DNA of 64,000 nt from Caballeronia sp. dw_19 (GCF_018449515.1 NZ_JAAVUQ010000020.1:62001-126000); one strand, 5' to 3'. Shown: positions 35,476 through 45,161, counted from the first letter of the stretch. Notes: generated by a model not told the origin, from the letters alone. Translations and numbers: made by a program.

Positions 35476-36915
35476 TCAACGCGTGAAGACGATATCCGAA
35501 ACCGCCGGCTCCAACGGCGATCTCAGTCTGGTAACGACACCGTCCGCATGTCGGTCGAACGTGAAAACCAGGTCAGACAAGCGAGCTTCGTCATCCTCTT
35601 TCAACTGCAACGAGCTTTCACCGCGATATACCAGCCTGCCTTTCAGGCCCCGCCAACTCCAACGCATGCCGGATGTATTGTGGGTGATCGAAATCGTGCC
35701 ATAAGCTGGATTGCTATATTCGCCGATGAAGTGCTTGAGAAGCTCGTCTGGATACGGAACCACAATACCGTTGGCGCCAAAACGCCGTGCGTCAGCTTCT
35801 TCTTTTTCTAAAGTGCTTTGCCGTCTCGCGTGAAAGATCTCGAACCAGTCGATCGGCGAGAGCGAGCGCAATCGATCGAACACCGCGTACGTGATCAATT
35901 CGCGAACGGGACAGGGATCGCGATTCGTCAGCACGACAACCCCAATCTCACGATCCGGCATCATGCGGAACAGCGAACCCCAGCCGGGCAGCGAACCGGT
36001 GTGTGACACAGTGCGCTCGCCACGATAAAGCTGGCACGTCAGCCCGTATCCGTATTGGTTCCTACCGATCTCCGCGAATCCCGAATCGTCCGAGTCGATG
36101 TGCGGCGTCATCATCGTGGTCACTGCCGCTTCCGAAAGGATTTGCGCACCGTCGACGCGTCCTCGCGACAACAGCAACCGCAGCCAACGGGCCATATCCG
36201 CCGCGCAAGTGTGGATGCCGCCGGCAGGCGTCGCGTGCATCGGCCACAATCTCGTTCGACGGGCATGCCGCCCATCCCGAACATGCGGATGCGCGAAATC
36301 GGCCGCCGATACCAATGTGTCAGTCGAGAATCCGAAATTCCTGAAACCCAGAGGCGACAAAAGGCGCTGCGTCGTGAACTGTTCCCAACTCTGCCCGCTG
36401 AGCCGCTCAGTGACCATGCCCGCGACGATGTAGCCGAGGTTCGAGTACTGGTACGCCTGGCGCAGAGGCCGGCTCGATTCCAGATAACGCATGGCATATA
36501 GGATCTGTTCCCGCGACCGCGCTTCTGGCAGCGACCACATGCGGTCATGACGGGGGAGCCCACTACGATGCGCAAGCAGATCGGAGACAGTGATAGCTTC
36601 AGTAGTCGCCGGATCGCGAAGCTGGAATTCCGGCAGTATTTCACGAACGCGCGTGTCCCAATTCAACCGATTTTCGTCGACCAGTAGCGCAATACCGGCG
36701 GCGTTGATCGATTTGGTCAGCGAGCAGATCATGAATTGCGTGTCGGGCGTGACCGGAGCGCTCGCGCCCAGTTCACGTACACCATAACCCTTGAGCAGAA
36801 TGATGTCGTCGCCTTGAACCACGGCGATGGCCAGGCCGGGAATGGCCCAGCACTTCATTGCATCTTCGACAAGACAGTCCAGTTCGATCCAATCGGCGTC
36901 GCGCATATCGCTCAC
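35476..36915 (-). CDS. Beta-lactamase-family serine hydrolase
   Basis: 479-residue class C beta-lactamase-like hydrolase (Pfam beta-lactamase, AmpC/EstB fold). The nucleophile motif SLTK is in FMICSLTKSINA, the Tyr motif in YQYSNLGYI, and the third active-site region is VSHTGSLPGWGS (HTG, as in esterases and DD-peptidases of this clan). A C-terminal domain of about 120 residues (KGRLVYRGESSLQLK) resembles the lipocalin-like DUF3471 tail of such hydrolases. No signal peptide is visible, so a cytosolic location is predicted. It starts (GTG 36915, or ATG 36906) about 4 bases after the Amj-type flippase gene, suggesting co-expression. Confidence 0.88.
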   Translation of the reverse strand: MSDMRDADWIELDCLVEDAMKCWAIPGLAIAVVQGDDIILLKGYGVRELGASAPVTPDTQFMICSLTKSINAAGIALLVDENRLNWDTRVREILPEFQLRDPATTEAITVSDLLAHRSGLPRHDRMWSLPEARSREQILYAMRYLESSRPLRQAYQYSNLGYIVAGMVTERLSGQSWEQFTTQRLLSPLGFRNFGFSTDTLVSAADFAHPHVRDGRHARRTRLWPMHATPAGGIHTCAADMARWLRLLLSRGRVDGAQILSEAAVTTMMTPHIDSDDSGFAEIGRNQYGYGLTCQLYRGERTVSHTGSLPGWGSLFRMMPDREIGVVVLTNRDPCPVRELITYAVFDRLRSLSPIDWFEIFHARRQSTLEKEEADARRFGANGIVVPYPDELLKHFIGEYSNPAYGTISITHNTSGMRWSWRGLKGRLVYRGESSLQLKEDDEARLSDLVFTFDRHADGVVTRLRSPLEPAVSDIVFTR

Positions 36916-36919
36916 CGTG

Positions 36920-37723
36920 CTAAATGAGTTCAGCTACGTGGACAATGACGATTGCCGCCGGAACGAGCACTGCCTGCGCGCACAGCGTACCGAGAACGCG
37001 TGCACCCGCGAGCGTCGTGATCGCGCGCCGAAAGCTGTTTTCCGAAATCCTTCCTTCGATGACGTCGTCAGTCATCACGGAAACTTGCGGGTCGATAATG
37101 ACCGCCAGCACGACGGTCGCAAAGCCATTGATGACCGACGACAGATTCGCGCACGTCACCCGCAGCTCGGGCTTCAGGTATCCCGCATACAACGATGCGA
37201 ACACCCCGACCGTCCAGATCGCCATTGCGACAACGTTCAGCCCGATAACTGTCCAGGACACGCCAGCGCTTGCGGCCAGTTGCGTAACGTTGTGTCGAGA
37301 AGGAAGCCGCGCGCCCGTGCGAATGGTGTTAAGACCGGCACGACTGAAGACGTGCAGCAGCAGGCGAGGAATCGAGCGGTTTGCGTGGAACTGACCGACC
37401 GCGCGACTGAAGTAACGCTGGAACGTGGGAATCAGGAACGATCCTGCAATGCTTGCCACTGTGGCAGTCAGCAGGAACAACCGAAAATCGTTGAGCAATC
37501 CGGCGCCCAGATGATGCGCAATGTCCAGTTCGACCCGTTTCGCGATGAACGGTCCTTGAAAGGAATTCGCTGTCCGGGAAACCAGCGCAATAATCCCGAA
37601 AAGGGAAAACGACACAGCAATGCGGCCCGTGCGAACACCTGCGATTCGCACGGCATAGGCCAATGTTGCAATCACGTGGATTACAAATGTAAGTCCGCAG
37701 ATGACCAGAAGCTGGCTGTCCAT
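36920..37723 (-). CDS. amj: Lipid II flippase, Amj family
   Basis: 267-residue multi-spanning membrane protein of the Amj (alternate to MurJ; DUF2837) family, which flips undecaprenyl-linked peptidoglycan precursor. The N-terminus MDSQLLVICGLTFVIHVIATLAYAVRIAG, then RTGRIAVSFSLFGI and VSRTANSFQGP, is the family hallmark. Six or more hydrophobic helices follow, with a second half beginning VSWTVIGLNVVAMAIW. The start at 37723 matches where family members begin; an upstream extension lacks such residues. It is coupled to the serine hydrolase gene, a context that hints at a cell-wall role for both. Confidence 0.85.
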   Translation of the reverse strand: MDSQLLVICGLTFVIHVIATLAYAVRIAGVRTGRIAVSFSLFGIIALVSRTANSFQGPFIAKRVELDIAHHLGAGLLNDFRLFLLTATVASIAGSFLIPTFQRYFSRAVGQFHANRSIPRLLLHVFSRAGLNTIRTGARLPSRHNVTQLAASAGVSWTVIGLNVVAMAIWTVGVFASLYAGYLKPELRVTCANLSSVINGFATVVLAVIIDPQVSVMTDDVIEGRISENSFRRAITTLAGARVLGTLCAQAVLVPAAIVIVHVAELI

Positions 37724-37856
37724 GCTTTTTGCGGCGCGTTTGGCTGGGACATGAGTGTACCCGAGGCAAGTACCGACCTGATGGTCTGCGATCCTTGTTA
37801 GCCAATCGAGTGACCGCAACCGGCTGGCTGCCGTCTTCAGAGGCTGGATTCAGAGG

Positions 37857-38540
37857 CTAGAACAAGTCCTCGTGCCGGCAATTCACCAGGATCTCCGCGA
37901 CGCTTGCCGTATTCGGCATCGCAATGGTGTTCGCGATCAGCAAGGCCAGATCCTCGGGCTGGGTCATCGCCTGGGGTTCAAGGTCGGCTATGCCCGCCGC
38001 CATGTCGGTATTCACGAAGCCGGGGCAGATAGCGGTCGCGCGAATACCGTCGTCCCAGCCGGCTCGGCGCACCGCATGATTCAACGCGATCACCGCATGC
38101 TTCGACATCTGGTAACCGGCGTTCAGGTTCTTCACGCGCTTGCCGGATAACGATGCAATCTGCACGACCCGCGCATCGCCGGGTTTGCGCAGGTGCGGCA
38201 ACGCAGCCTGGATCAGGCGGAAGGGCGCCTTCACGTTGATATCGAGCGTTTCTTCCAACTGCTCGTCGGTGCCGTCCTCGAGCGTTATATGCGTGCATAT
38301 TCCCGCGTTATTGATCAGGACATCTATGCGGCCAAAATGCTCGACGGTCGCGTCGACCCAGCGTTGCCCGCTTAGCGGATCGCGCGCTTCATACGCAAAG
38401 GTGAATGCATCGAAGGGAAGGTGCGCCGACGAAGGATCACGCATGCCCAGCGACAGCCGATAACCCCGCCGGTGCAATTCCGAGGCCACCGCCAGGCCAA
38501 TGCCGCGATTCGCGCCGGAAATCATCGCTACCTTGTTCAT
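37857..38540 (-). CDS. SDR family oxidoreductase
   Basis: 227-residue classical SDR. ISGANRGIG at the N-terminus binds NAD(P), NNAGICTHI follows strand 4, the Ser lies in QIASLSGKR and the Tyr/Lys in YQMSKHA. ICPGFVNTDM follows strand 6. It is the last gene of a five-gene minus-strand run (FAD oxidases, ABC permease and binding protein) and is 15 bases after the FAD oxidoreductase, so it probably acts on a product of that pathway. Confidence 0.92.
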   Translation of the reverse strand: MNKVAMISGANRGIGLAVASELHRRGYRLSLGMRDPSSAHLPFDAFTFAYEARDPLSGQRWVDATVEHFGRIDVLINNAGICTHITLEDGTDEQLEETLDINVKAPFRLIQAALPHLRKPGDARVVQIASLSGKRVKNLNAGYQMSKHAVIALNHAVRRAGWDDGIRATAICPGFVNTDMAAGIADLEPQAMTQPEDLALLIANTIAMPNTASVAEILVNCRHEDLF

Positions 38541-38555
38541 TGCCGAGCCCCTTGC

Positions 38556-39896
38556 TTAAAAACCTGCATCGATAACGATCTTCGTGCCGTCACTGAAACG
38601 GCTTAGCCGGAACATGTGCGGATCGACGAGCGGTGTGTCGTTGGTGACCAGATCCGCCATCAGTTTTCCCGCTGCCGGACCGATGCCAAATCCATGCCCT
38701 GAAAACCCGGTGCCGATAAAAAGCCCCGGCACGCTTTCAACGCCCGATATCACGGGAATGGCATCAGGCGTCACGTCCATGAGACCCGCCCAGCGCTGCG
38801 CGATGCGTGCACCGCTCATATGCGGAAAGACCTTTACGAACTCACGCAGGCCTGCATCGGTATAGGCGGAAATAGGCTCGGGGTCGAGTGTGCGAACTTC
38901 CTCGAAAGCGGTTCGCTGATCAAGCGCCCAGTGACTCGGCCGGCGCAGTTCATCGAAGAAACGCGCACCCAATCCAATCCGTAACGCGCCCATCTGACTC
39001 TTGAGCGCAGGGATATATTGCGGAAACAGGCGGAAGCTGTCGGGCGTGATATCCGTGTAGGTACGAAAGCCGAACGCGATCGTATAACCGCCATCCGCGC
39101 GTTTGCGGAACGCGAATTCCTTGTTGCTGGCGCTCACGGCGGGACCGCCTTCTATAGGCGCCGTCCGCAACACGGAAGCCTTCACCATCAACTGCGGCAC
39201 GTTGACATCCAGATTCCCGCAGAAGAGCCGCGACCACGCGCCGCCCGCAACCACCACGCTCTTGCAACGGATTGTCCCCAGCTCGGTCACCACCGCGCTG
39301 ACGCGTCCCGCGCTTGTTTCCACACCGCGCACCGCACAGGGCGTGAGTATTTTCACGCCGCGTTTGCGCAGTGCATTTGCAATAGCTGGCGCGGCTTTCT
39401 GCGGTTCGGCGCGGCCGTCGCCGGGGGTGTACAGGCCGCCCTTGAACGCTTTCGTCGCGCCCGGAAGCAAACCGGCGACGGTCCTGGGATCGACTTCGCG
39501 AGTATCGAATGCGTCGTTCCCGGCCAGGGCGCGCGCTTTCTCAAGCCATACGCGATGCCCTTCCATTTTCGCGTCGTCGTTGGCCATGTACAGGATGCCG
39601 CATTGCCTGAAACCAGTATCGATGCCAAGCGTCTGGTCGAGCGTTCGCCACAGCTTCAGGCTCTCTATACTCAGTTGGAACTCGCGCATGTCGCGATGCG
39701 TGACACGCACCCAACCCCAGTTACGGCTGGATTGTTCGCCCGCTATGTAGCCCTTCTCGCACACTGCCACGCGCAGGCCTTTGTCGCTTAGATACAGTGC
39801 CGTACTCACGCCAATAATTCCGCCGCCGACCACCACGACATCCACTTCGTCCGGCAAGGTGGTGTCGTCGGTGACGGTCTCGACTGGTGGTCCCAT
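38556..39896 (-). CDS. FAD-dependent oxidoreductase (DAO/glycine-oxidase-like)
   Basis: 446 residues. The FAD motif VVGGGIIGVSTALYLSDKG is at about 21-39 with CEKGYIAGEQSSRNWG, the usual DAO flavin loop. C-terminal elements are QRWAGLMDVTPDAIPVISG and GTGFSGHGFGIGPAAGKLMADL, as in glycine/sarcosine-type oxidases and DadA-like enzymes. The gene lies 21 bases after the ABC permease on the same strand, so it probably oxidises the amine or amino acid that the importer brings in. Confidence 0.92.
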   Translation of the reverse strand: MGPPVETVTDDTTLPDEVDVVVVGGGIIGVSTALYLSDKGLRVAVCEKGYIAGEQSSRNWGWVRVTHRDMREFQLSIESLKLWRTLDQTLGIDTGFRQCGILYMANDDAKMEGHRVWLEKARALAGNDAFDTREVDPRTVAGLLPGATKAFKGGLYTPGDGRAEPQKAAPAIANALRKRGVKILTPCAVRGVETSAGRVSAVVTELGTIRCKSVVVAGGAWSRLFCGNLDVNVPQLMVKASVLRTAPIEGGPAVSASNKEFAFRKRADGGYTIAFGFRTYTDITPDSFRLFPQYIPALKSQMGALRIGLGARFFDELRRPSHWALDQRTAFEEVRTLDPEPISAYTDAGLREFVKVFPHMSGARIAQRWAGLMDVTPDAIPVISGVESVPGLFIGTGFSGHGFGIGPAAGKLMADLVTNDTPLVDPHMFRLSRFSDGTKIVIDAGF

Positions 39897-39917
39897 AAGC
39901 TTGGTATTCCCTGCTTT

Positions 39918-40709
39918 TTAGTTGTGTTGTTCGGTCATGCCCGCGCGCGTGGCTGCTGCCTGGCGTTTGAGTTGCTTGCGCGTGGTAGCCATGCTTGCGC
40001 CGCCGTAACGCGGATTCGAATGCCGGTTGGTCCAGCGGTCGATATGATTGATCGCGTGCGTGAGCGGCACCGTAATCAACAGGTAGACGAACCCGGCGGC
40101 GACCAGCGGCGAAAGGTTTGCCACGTTCACCGACGTGTTCTGTCCAATGGTGAACAGGTCCCGCTGCGAGGTCAGCAAGCCGAGAAAATAAACGAGGCTT
40201 GAATCCTTCACGATCGAAATGAACTGGTTCGCCAGCGCCGGCAGAATGCGCCGGATGCCTTGCGGCACGATCACATGGCGCATGGCGGTCCAGTACGTCA
40301 TGCCGAGCGCCTGACACGCGGAGAGCTGTCCCTTGCCCACGCTCTGAATGCCCGAGCGAAAAATCTCCGCTATATACGCCGATGAAATCAGCCCGAGCGC
40401 CACGATCGCAAGCGGATACGGATTCGGGCCGAACACCGCTAGCCCGACGGGCGCGAGTCCTTGGCCCACGAGCAGGATCACGAGCGCGGCGGGAAGCCCG
40501 CGAAAGACCTCGACGAACACACGCGCCGGCACTTCGAGCCAGCGCATATGCGACACCGCCATCAACGCCAGCACCATACCTGCGATGATCCCGAGCAAGG
40601 TCGAAAACAGCGACAGCACGAGCGTGTTGACCAGTCCGGTTTCGAGCAGCGCAGGCAGCGACCCGGTGAGCAACGGCCAGTCGAGGAAGTTCTGCAGGAA
40701 TGCGTTCAT
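39918..40709 (-). CDS. Amino-acid ABC transporter permease
   Basis: 263-residue permease of the HisM/GlnP (polar amino-acid) type with about five helices. The EAA loop QALGMTYWTAMRHVIVPQG is followed by ILPALANQFISIVKDSSLVYFLGL, and the N-terminal helix region has NTLVLSLFSTLLGIIAGMVLALM. The hydrophilic C-terminal tail (RKQLKRQAAATRAGMTEQHN) is long. It pairs with the adjacent binding protein; no ATP-binding gene is in the cluster. Confidence 0.93.
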   Translation of the reverse strand: MNAFLQNFLDWPLLTGSLPALLETGLVNTLVLSLFSTLLGIIAGMVLALMAVSHMRWLEVPARVFVEVFRGLPAALVILLVGQGLAPVGLAVFGPNPYPLAIVALGLISSAYIAEIFRSGIQSVGKGQLSACQALGMTYWTAMRHVIVPQGIRRILPALANQFISIVKDSSLVYFLGLLTSQRDLFTIGQNTSVNVANLSPLVAAGFVYLLITVPLTHAINHIDRWTNRHSNPRYGGASMATTRKQLKRQAAATRAGMTEQHN

Positions 40710-40739
40710 GGCGCTCTCCGGATCATGTCGGTGACAAGT

Positions 40740-41558
40740 TCAGCTACCGGTTTTCATCACATACGGCGGCAGGCTGGCGGGCTTCGGATAACCGGGATGG
40801 AACTGGGTGTAGAGCTTGATCCAGGTGCCGTCGGCTACAAGCTCGTTAAGCGTCTTGTTGACCGCGGCTTCGAGTTTGACGTTGCCCTTTCGTATCGGAA
40901 AACCGGCGGGCAGGTTGATCGCGGAAATATCCAGGCGGTCGGTAATGTTCAACTGCGGGTACTTGCTTTGCAGACCGTCGACCAGCGATTTATCGATGAA
41001 GAAACCATCGATATATTTTGAACGCAGCGAGAGAAAGCCCGCGTTCACGTTAGGGAAACGCACGATCTGCGCGCCCGGCAAGTAGCTGTCCGAATACGTG
41101 TCTTCAATCGTACCTTGCACCACGCCGATCCGCTTGTCCTTGACCGACGCCTTGTCGCTTGTGATCGGGCTATCGGGAAGGCTCGCTACGCTAAGCAGCC
41201 CAGTGAGATAACCCTCGGAGAAATCGACCATCTTGAGACGGTCGGTCGTGATCGAGATCGATCCGGCGGCGAGATCAATCTGCTGGTTCGACACGCTCGG
41301 CAGCAAGCCGCTGAAGTCCTGCGCGCGGAAGTCGACGCTCAATCCCAACTTTGCGCCAACCGCGCGCAGCAACTCCACGTCGAAGCCGGTCATCTTGCCG
41401 TTATCGATGTAGGAATAGGGCTTGTTGTTGGCGTCCACGCCGGCCATCAGCTTGCCCGGCGCTAGCGTGCCGAGGTCGTCGGCACGCGCGCTGGTGGCGG
41501 CCATCAATGAGAAGGAAGCGACGATTGAAACGAGGCTGAGAAAGTGTCGAAACCGCAT
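40740..41558 (-). CDS. Amino-acid-type ABC transporter solute-binding protein
   Basis: 272-residue periplasmic receptor, SBP family 3. A signal peptide (MRFRHFLSLVSIVASFSLMAATSARA) precedes KLMAGVDANNKPYSYIDNGKMTGFDVELLRAVG and IDLAAGSISITTDRLKMVDFSEGY, the classic ligand-site signature for amino acids. The ATG at 41558 has GGAGCAAC upstream. It is directly upstream of the permease gene on the same strand. Confidence 0.94.
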   Translation of the reverse strand: MRFRHFLSLVSIVASFSLMAATSARADDLGTLAPGKLMAGVDANNKPYSYIDNGKMTGFDVELLRAVGAKLGLSVDFRAQDFSGLLPSVSNQQIDLAAGSISITTDRLKMVDFSEGYLTGLLSVASLPDSPITSDKASVKDKRIGVVQGTIEDTYSDSYLPGAQIVRFPNVNAGFLSLRSKYIDGFFIDKSLVDGLQSKYPQLNITDRLDISAINLPAGFPIRKGNVKLEAAVNKTLNELVADGTWIKLYTQFHPGYPKPASLPPYVMKTGS

Positions 41559-41626
41559 GATGTTGCTCCAGGGAAGCCAGCGATGAATTGAAAATACGAC
41601 GAGTCGATACAGCGTTACTAAAAACG

Positions 41627-42949
41627 TCAGGACAACGCGCCGCGCACACGTCCGTTCCAGCAATCGTCAAGCTGATACAGCACGGCACCCACCGGCACGC
41701 TCAAGTTGCGCGCGATGCCGCCCGGACTTAGCGGGAACGGACCTTCGCCGAATGCGCTGGGTGCGGCGTCGAAGCCTGATAGTGTTCTTGCGATGCGCTG
41801 CCCGAGGTAACTCATCAACGCGACGCCGTTGCCGTTGCAGCCGAGCGCGTAAAACACGCCGTCGCGTTCGCCTATGTGCGCGAGCTTGTCGCCGGTCATC
41901 GCAACGTATCCCTTCCATGCATGCGTGATACGCACATCGCGCAAAGCGGGCCAGAGCTGCACCATCTTCGTGTGCAGGATTCGCGCCGCCTCGCGTTCGC
42001 CGACTTCGCGAAACGATGGCCGCGAGCCGAACAACATGCGCGTGCCGTCAGGGGAAGGACGCGTATAAAACAGGTTGCGCTTGGAGTCGCTGATCATGCG
42101 ACGGCCGGGATTCAGTACATCCATGAGTCCGGGCGGCAGCGGTTCCGTGGCGATCTGGTAACTCGCCACCGGCAGCACGCGCCGCGATAAAAATGGCAGC
42201 AAGGGTCCGGTATAACCGTTGGTCGCGATCAGCACTTGCTTTGCATCAATCTTGCCGCGCGCTGTATGAACAGCGAAGCGCGCGCCGGTCCGTTCAATTC
42301 GTTCGACCGCCGCGTGCGAATGCAGGCTCGCGCCGCGCCGCCGCGCGAGTTCGCGCAGGGCGCGATGATATTTTGCCGTATGCAGGCCGCCGTATTCATC
42401 TACGAGAATGCCACCATAGTAGTAGTCGGACCCCACCACGGCACGTTGCTCCGCACGCGTCACCACATGTACGGTCACGCCGGTTTTCTCGCGCAGCAGT
42501 TCACCTTGCTTACGCAGCCGCTCGAAATGCCCGGGGGTGAACGCACCAAAAAAGCGACCGGTTATCTGCAGATCGGCGTCGAGCGATTCACTGGCTATCA
42601 GGTGCTTGAGATAGTCGAAACTCGCCGTGGATTCGGCCATCAAGCGGCTCAGCCGTTCCGCCGATACCCCGCGAATGGCGTCGGTCAGCGCCAGTTTCTG
42701 CCCGCTCGACACCATGCCGCCGCTGCGCGTGCTGCCGCCCGCGCCGATCTCGGCGGCATCGAGCACAGCCACCGTTGCACCTTGCCGCGCCGCTTCCGCC
42801 GCCGCCGACAAGCCGCAATAGCCGCTCCCCACGATCACCAGATCCACGCTCGGCGGCAACGCGACGCGCGATGTTTCTGGCGGCGCCGCATCCCACCAAT
42901 AGGGTGCGATGCGAAAGTCATCGTGGAAAAGCAGTGCGTCGGCTCGCAT
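41627..42949 (-). CDS. FAD-binding amine oxidoreductase (PuuB/OrdL-like)
   Basis: 440-residue DAO-superfamily enzyme of the gamma-glutamylputrescine oxidase-like group. The N-terminal PYWWDAAPPE resembles that group's lead-in; FAD motif LVIVGSGYCGLSAAAEAARQG is at about 34-54, then GAGGSTRSGGMVSSG near the flavin. GNGVALMSYLGQRIA is the C-terminal ribityl-site loop. It is the first gene of the minus-strand island and divergent from the LysR gene. Oxidation of an imported amine or opine-like N-alkyl amino acid is the likely role; the exact substrate is unknown. Confidence 0.9.
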   Translation of the reverse strand: MRADALLFHDDFRIAPYWWDAAPPETSRVALPPSVDLVIVGSGYCGLSAAAEAARQGATVAVLDAAEIGAGGSTRSGGMVSSGQKLALTDAIRGVSAERLSRLMAESTASFDYLKHLIASESLDADLQITGRFFGAFTPGHFERLRKQGELLREKTGVTVHVVTRAEQRAVVGSDYYYGGILVDEYGGLHTAKYHRALRELARRRGASLHSHAAVERIERTGARFAVHTARGKIDAKQVLIATNGYTGPLLPFLSRRVLPVASYQIATEPLPPGLMDVLNPGRRMISDSKRNLFYTRPSPDGTRMLFGSRPSFREVGEREAARILHTKMVQLWPALRDVRITHAWKGYVAMTGDKLAHIGERDGVFYALGCNGNGVALMSYLGQRIARTLSGFDAAPSAFGEGPFPLSPGGIARNLSVPVGAVLYQLDDCWNGRVRGALS

Positions 42950-43086
42950 GGTTCGCTGGGAGTGGCTAGTTGCAATTAGTCTAGGAGCGCTTCCGTCATC
43001 CGGTCAAATACGGCCAAAAAGGTCTGCTATTCATTTTTGATATGACAAGCTTCCGTACGGACCGGGCAAATCAAGGGAGCGGACAC

Positions 43087-44004
43087 ATGAACCAGAAGCA
43101 AATCGAAGCGTTCAGGCTGGTGATGCTGAGGGGATCGATGACGGCCGCGGCCGAAGAACTCGGCACCTCGCAGCCTAGCGTCAGCCGCCTGATCGCGGAG
43201 CTGGAGGCGTCGACGGGACTCGCGCTTTTCACGCGCAACGGCGGCAGGATCCAGGCTACCGATGCGGGGACCGCGTTCTATCGCGAGGTCGACCGCAGTT
43301 TCGTCGGACTCGAAAAGCTTGGGCATTCAGCGCGCGAGATCCGCCAGTTCGGCAGTGGCCGGCTGCGTCTGGTGGCGCCGCCGGTGCTGGCGTTATCGTT
43401 CGTACCCCTTGTGATCGAGCGCTTCCTTGCGGCATATCCGCGTATTGCGGTGTCGCTGGAAATGCGCAGCGAGGGCACGATCCAGCGCTGGGCATCGTCG
43501 GCGTATTGCGATGTCGGTTTTGCCACCACTACGCCTGATGCGTTCGGCGTGACCAGCGCGGAATTGTATCGGCTGGCGGGGGTCTGCGCGCTGCCCGCGA
43601 AACATCCGCTCACCGCGCGCAAGCGGATTCATGCGCGTGACTTGAGGGATCAGAGCCTGATCCTGCCGTCCTACGCCGACGACACACGCTCGTCGCTCGA
43701 CCACGCGTTGCGGCAGGCCGGCGTGAACCAGGTGCCGGTGATCGAGACGCCTTACGGCGCCACCATTTGCGCGATGGTCGCGCGTGGCCTGGGTGTGGGC
43801 GTGGTGAATCCGCTGGCCACTTCCGATACCAATCCGGCCCGCATCGTGTTCAGGCCGTTCTCGCCGGAAGTCATGTTTCGCGGCTTCACGGTCTGTCCTC
43901 AGTTACAGCATTCGAACCCGCTGGTGAAGGCGTTCCTTGATCTCACCAAGGAGACGATGGCGATCGAAGCAGCCCGTTTGCGAGGTTTCGCCGAAGCTGT
44001 CTGA
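43087..44004 (+). CDS. LysR family transcriptional regulator
   Basis: 305 residues. MNQKQIEAFRLVMLRGSMTAAAEELGTSQPSVSRLIAELE is the HTH of the NocR/OccR-like group that often governs amino-acid and opine catabolism. A LysR substrate-binding domain follows (about 90-300). GGGAGCGGACAC precedes the ATG at 43087. It is divergent from the FAD amine oxidase with a 137-base gap, so it is the expected regulator of the uptake/oxidation island. Confidence 0.92.
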   Translation: MNQKQIEAFRLVMLRGSMTAAAEELGTSQPSVSRLIAELEASTGLALFTRNGGRIQATDAGTAFYREVDRSFVGLEKLGHSAREIRQFGSGRLRLVAPPVLALSFVPLVIERFLAAYPRIAVSLEMRSEGTIQRWASSAYCDVGFATTTPDAFGVTSAELYRLAGVCALPAKHPLTARKRIHARDLRDQSLILPSYADDTRSSLDHALRQAGVNQVPVIETPYGATICAMVARGLGVGVVNPLATSDTNPARIVFRPFSPEVMFRGFTVCPQLQHSNPLVKAFLDLTKETMAIEAARLRGFAEAV

Positions 44005-44213
44005 TCTGTGGGTGACCGAGCGGATCGAGGAGGCGCATGGGGGTGAACTTGTGTGTGAAGCAGGAGATCGATGCGCAGGAGCAGTGACTCCGGTACAAAA
44101 ACCCACCCCGGTGGCGCTGATCTTTTTCTGCTAGATTGAACGTTCTCGCCAAGCGTCGTGCATCTGAGGTTTCAGAATCCGCACGCGCGACCCGTCTGGC
44201 GCTTCGATCGATC

Positions 44214-45080
44214 ATGACTTCGCCTATCGCTGTTCCATCCACACTCGACACCCGGAGCCGGCCCGCAAACCGGGCGCGGATCTGGCGCGAGCCGGCGCTG
44301 GCAAATGCTGAATTGCTCCGGGCGGCTTACCGGACGCATCAATTTCCGCCTCACGCACACGACGAATACGCGATTGGTTTCATCGAACGCGGCGCGCAGG
44401 CTTATACGCGCGGCCGCAAGGAGCGGCTGATCATGCCGGTGGGAAAGATCTGCGTGATCAATCCTGGGCAGCTCCACGAGGGCAGGGGCGCGACCGAGGT
44501 CGGCTGGGACTATCGGATGATCTATATCCCGCCCGAGGGCCTGGCGATGGTTCTGGCGGGCTCGGAACCTGTTAGCGCGCGCGACTTGCCGTTCTTCGCG
44601 GAATCGGTCATAGACGACCCTGAAACATTGCAGGCACTGCACGCCGCGCACTTGTGCTCCGAGTCTTCGGACGCTTCGCAACTCGAAAAGGCATCGCGCC
44701 TGATCTACGCCTTGCGCCAACTCATGACACGGCATGGCCAGGGCATGCCGCGCGCTCAACTGCCGCGCGCGGAGCCGGGCGCGGTGCGTCGTGCAAGAGA
44801 GTTTATCGATGCAAGCGTGGCAGCGAATCCGTCACTTGACGATATCGCCCGCGCGGCCGCCATGAGTCCCTTTCATTTGTTACGCGAGTTCAAGAAGGCG
44901 ATCGGTGTGCCGCCTCATGCGTATCTTGTGCAACGTCGTGTGGACAAAGCACGCCGCTTGTTACTGAAAGGGCATGCACCGAGGCTGGTCGCAATTGAAG
45001 TGGGTTACAGCGACCAGGCGCATTTCAGCCGCGAATTCAGACGTTTTTACGGTGTGCCGCCCAGCACGGCGATTCGTTAG
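44214..45080 (+). CDS. AraC family transcriptional regulator
   Basis: 288 residues. An N-terminal AraC-type cupin (HQFPPHAHDEYAIGFIERGAQAY, His-rich ligand pocket) is followed by a C-terminal double HTH (about 190-285), ending GYSDQAHFSREFRRFYGVPPS. The layout matches AraC regulators of amino-acid exporters and catabolic genes. The ATG at 44214 is preferred; a TTG at 44136 would add 26 residues of weak similarity. The threonine aldolase gene follows 81 bases downstream on the same strand. Confidence 0.91.
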   Translation: MTSPIAVPSTLDTRSRPANRARIWREPALANAELLRAAYRTHQFPPHAHDEYAIGFIERGAQAYTRGRKERLIMPVGKICVINPGQLHEGRGATEVGWDYRMIYIPPEGLAMVLAGSEPVSARDLPFFAESVIDDPETLQALHAAHLCSESSDASQLEKASRLIYALRQLMTRHGQGMPRAQLPRAEPGAVRRAREFIDASVAANPSLDDIARAAAMSPFHLLREFKKAIGVPPHAYLVQRRVDKARRLLLKGHAPRLVAIEVGYSDQAHFSREFRRFYGVPPSTAIR

Positions 45081-45161
45081 AAAGAACCGCAATTTTCTTC
45101 AAGGCACACGCTCGGCTGTCCGTCAGACTGGACTCCATCGATTCATTGAATGGAGAAAACC

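Noticed and set aside
36827..37801. 324-codon plus-strand frame opposite the Amj and hydrolase genes
   Set aside because: It is antisense to a recognisable membrane protein, is rich in Arg/Asp/Gln without any motif, and has no ribosome site.
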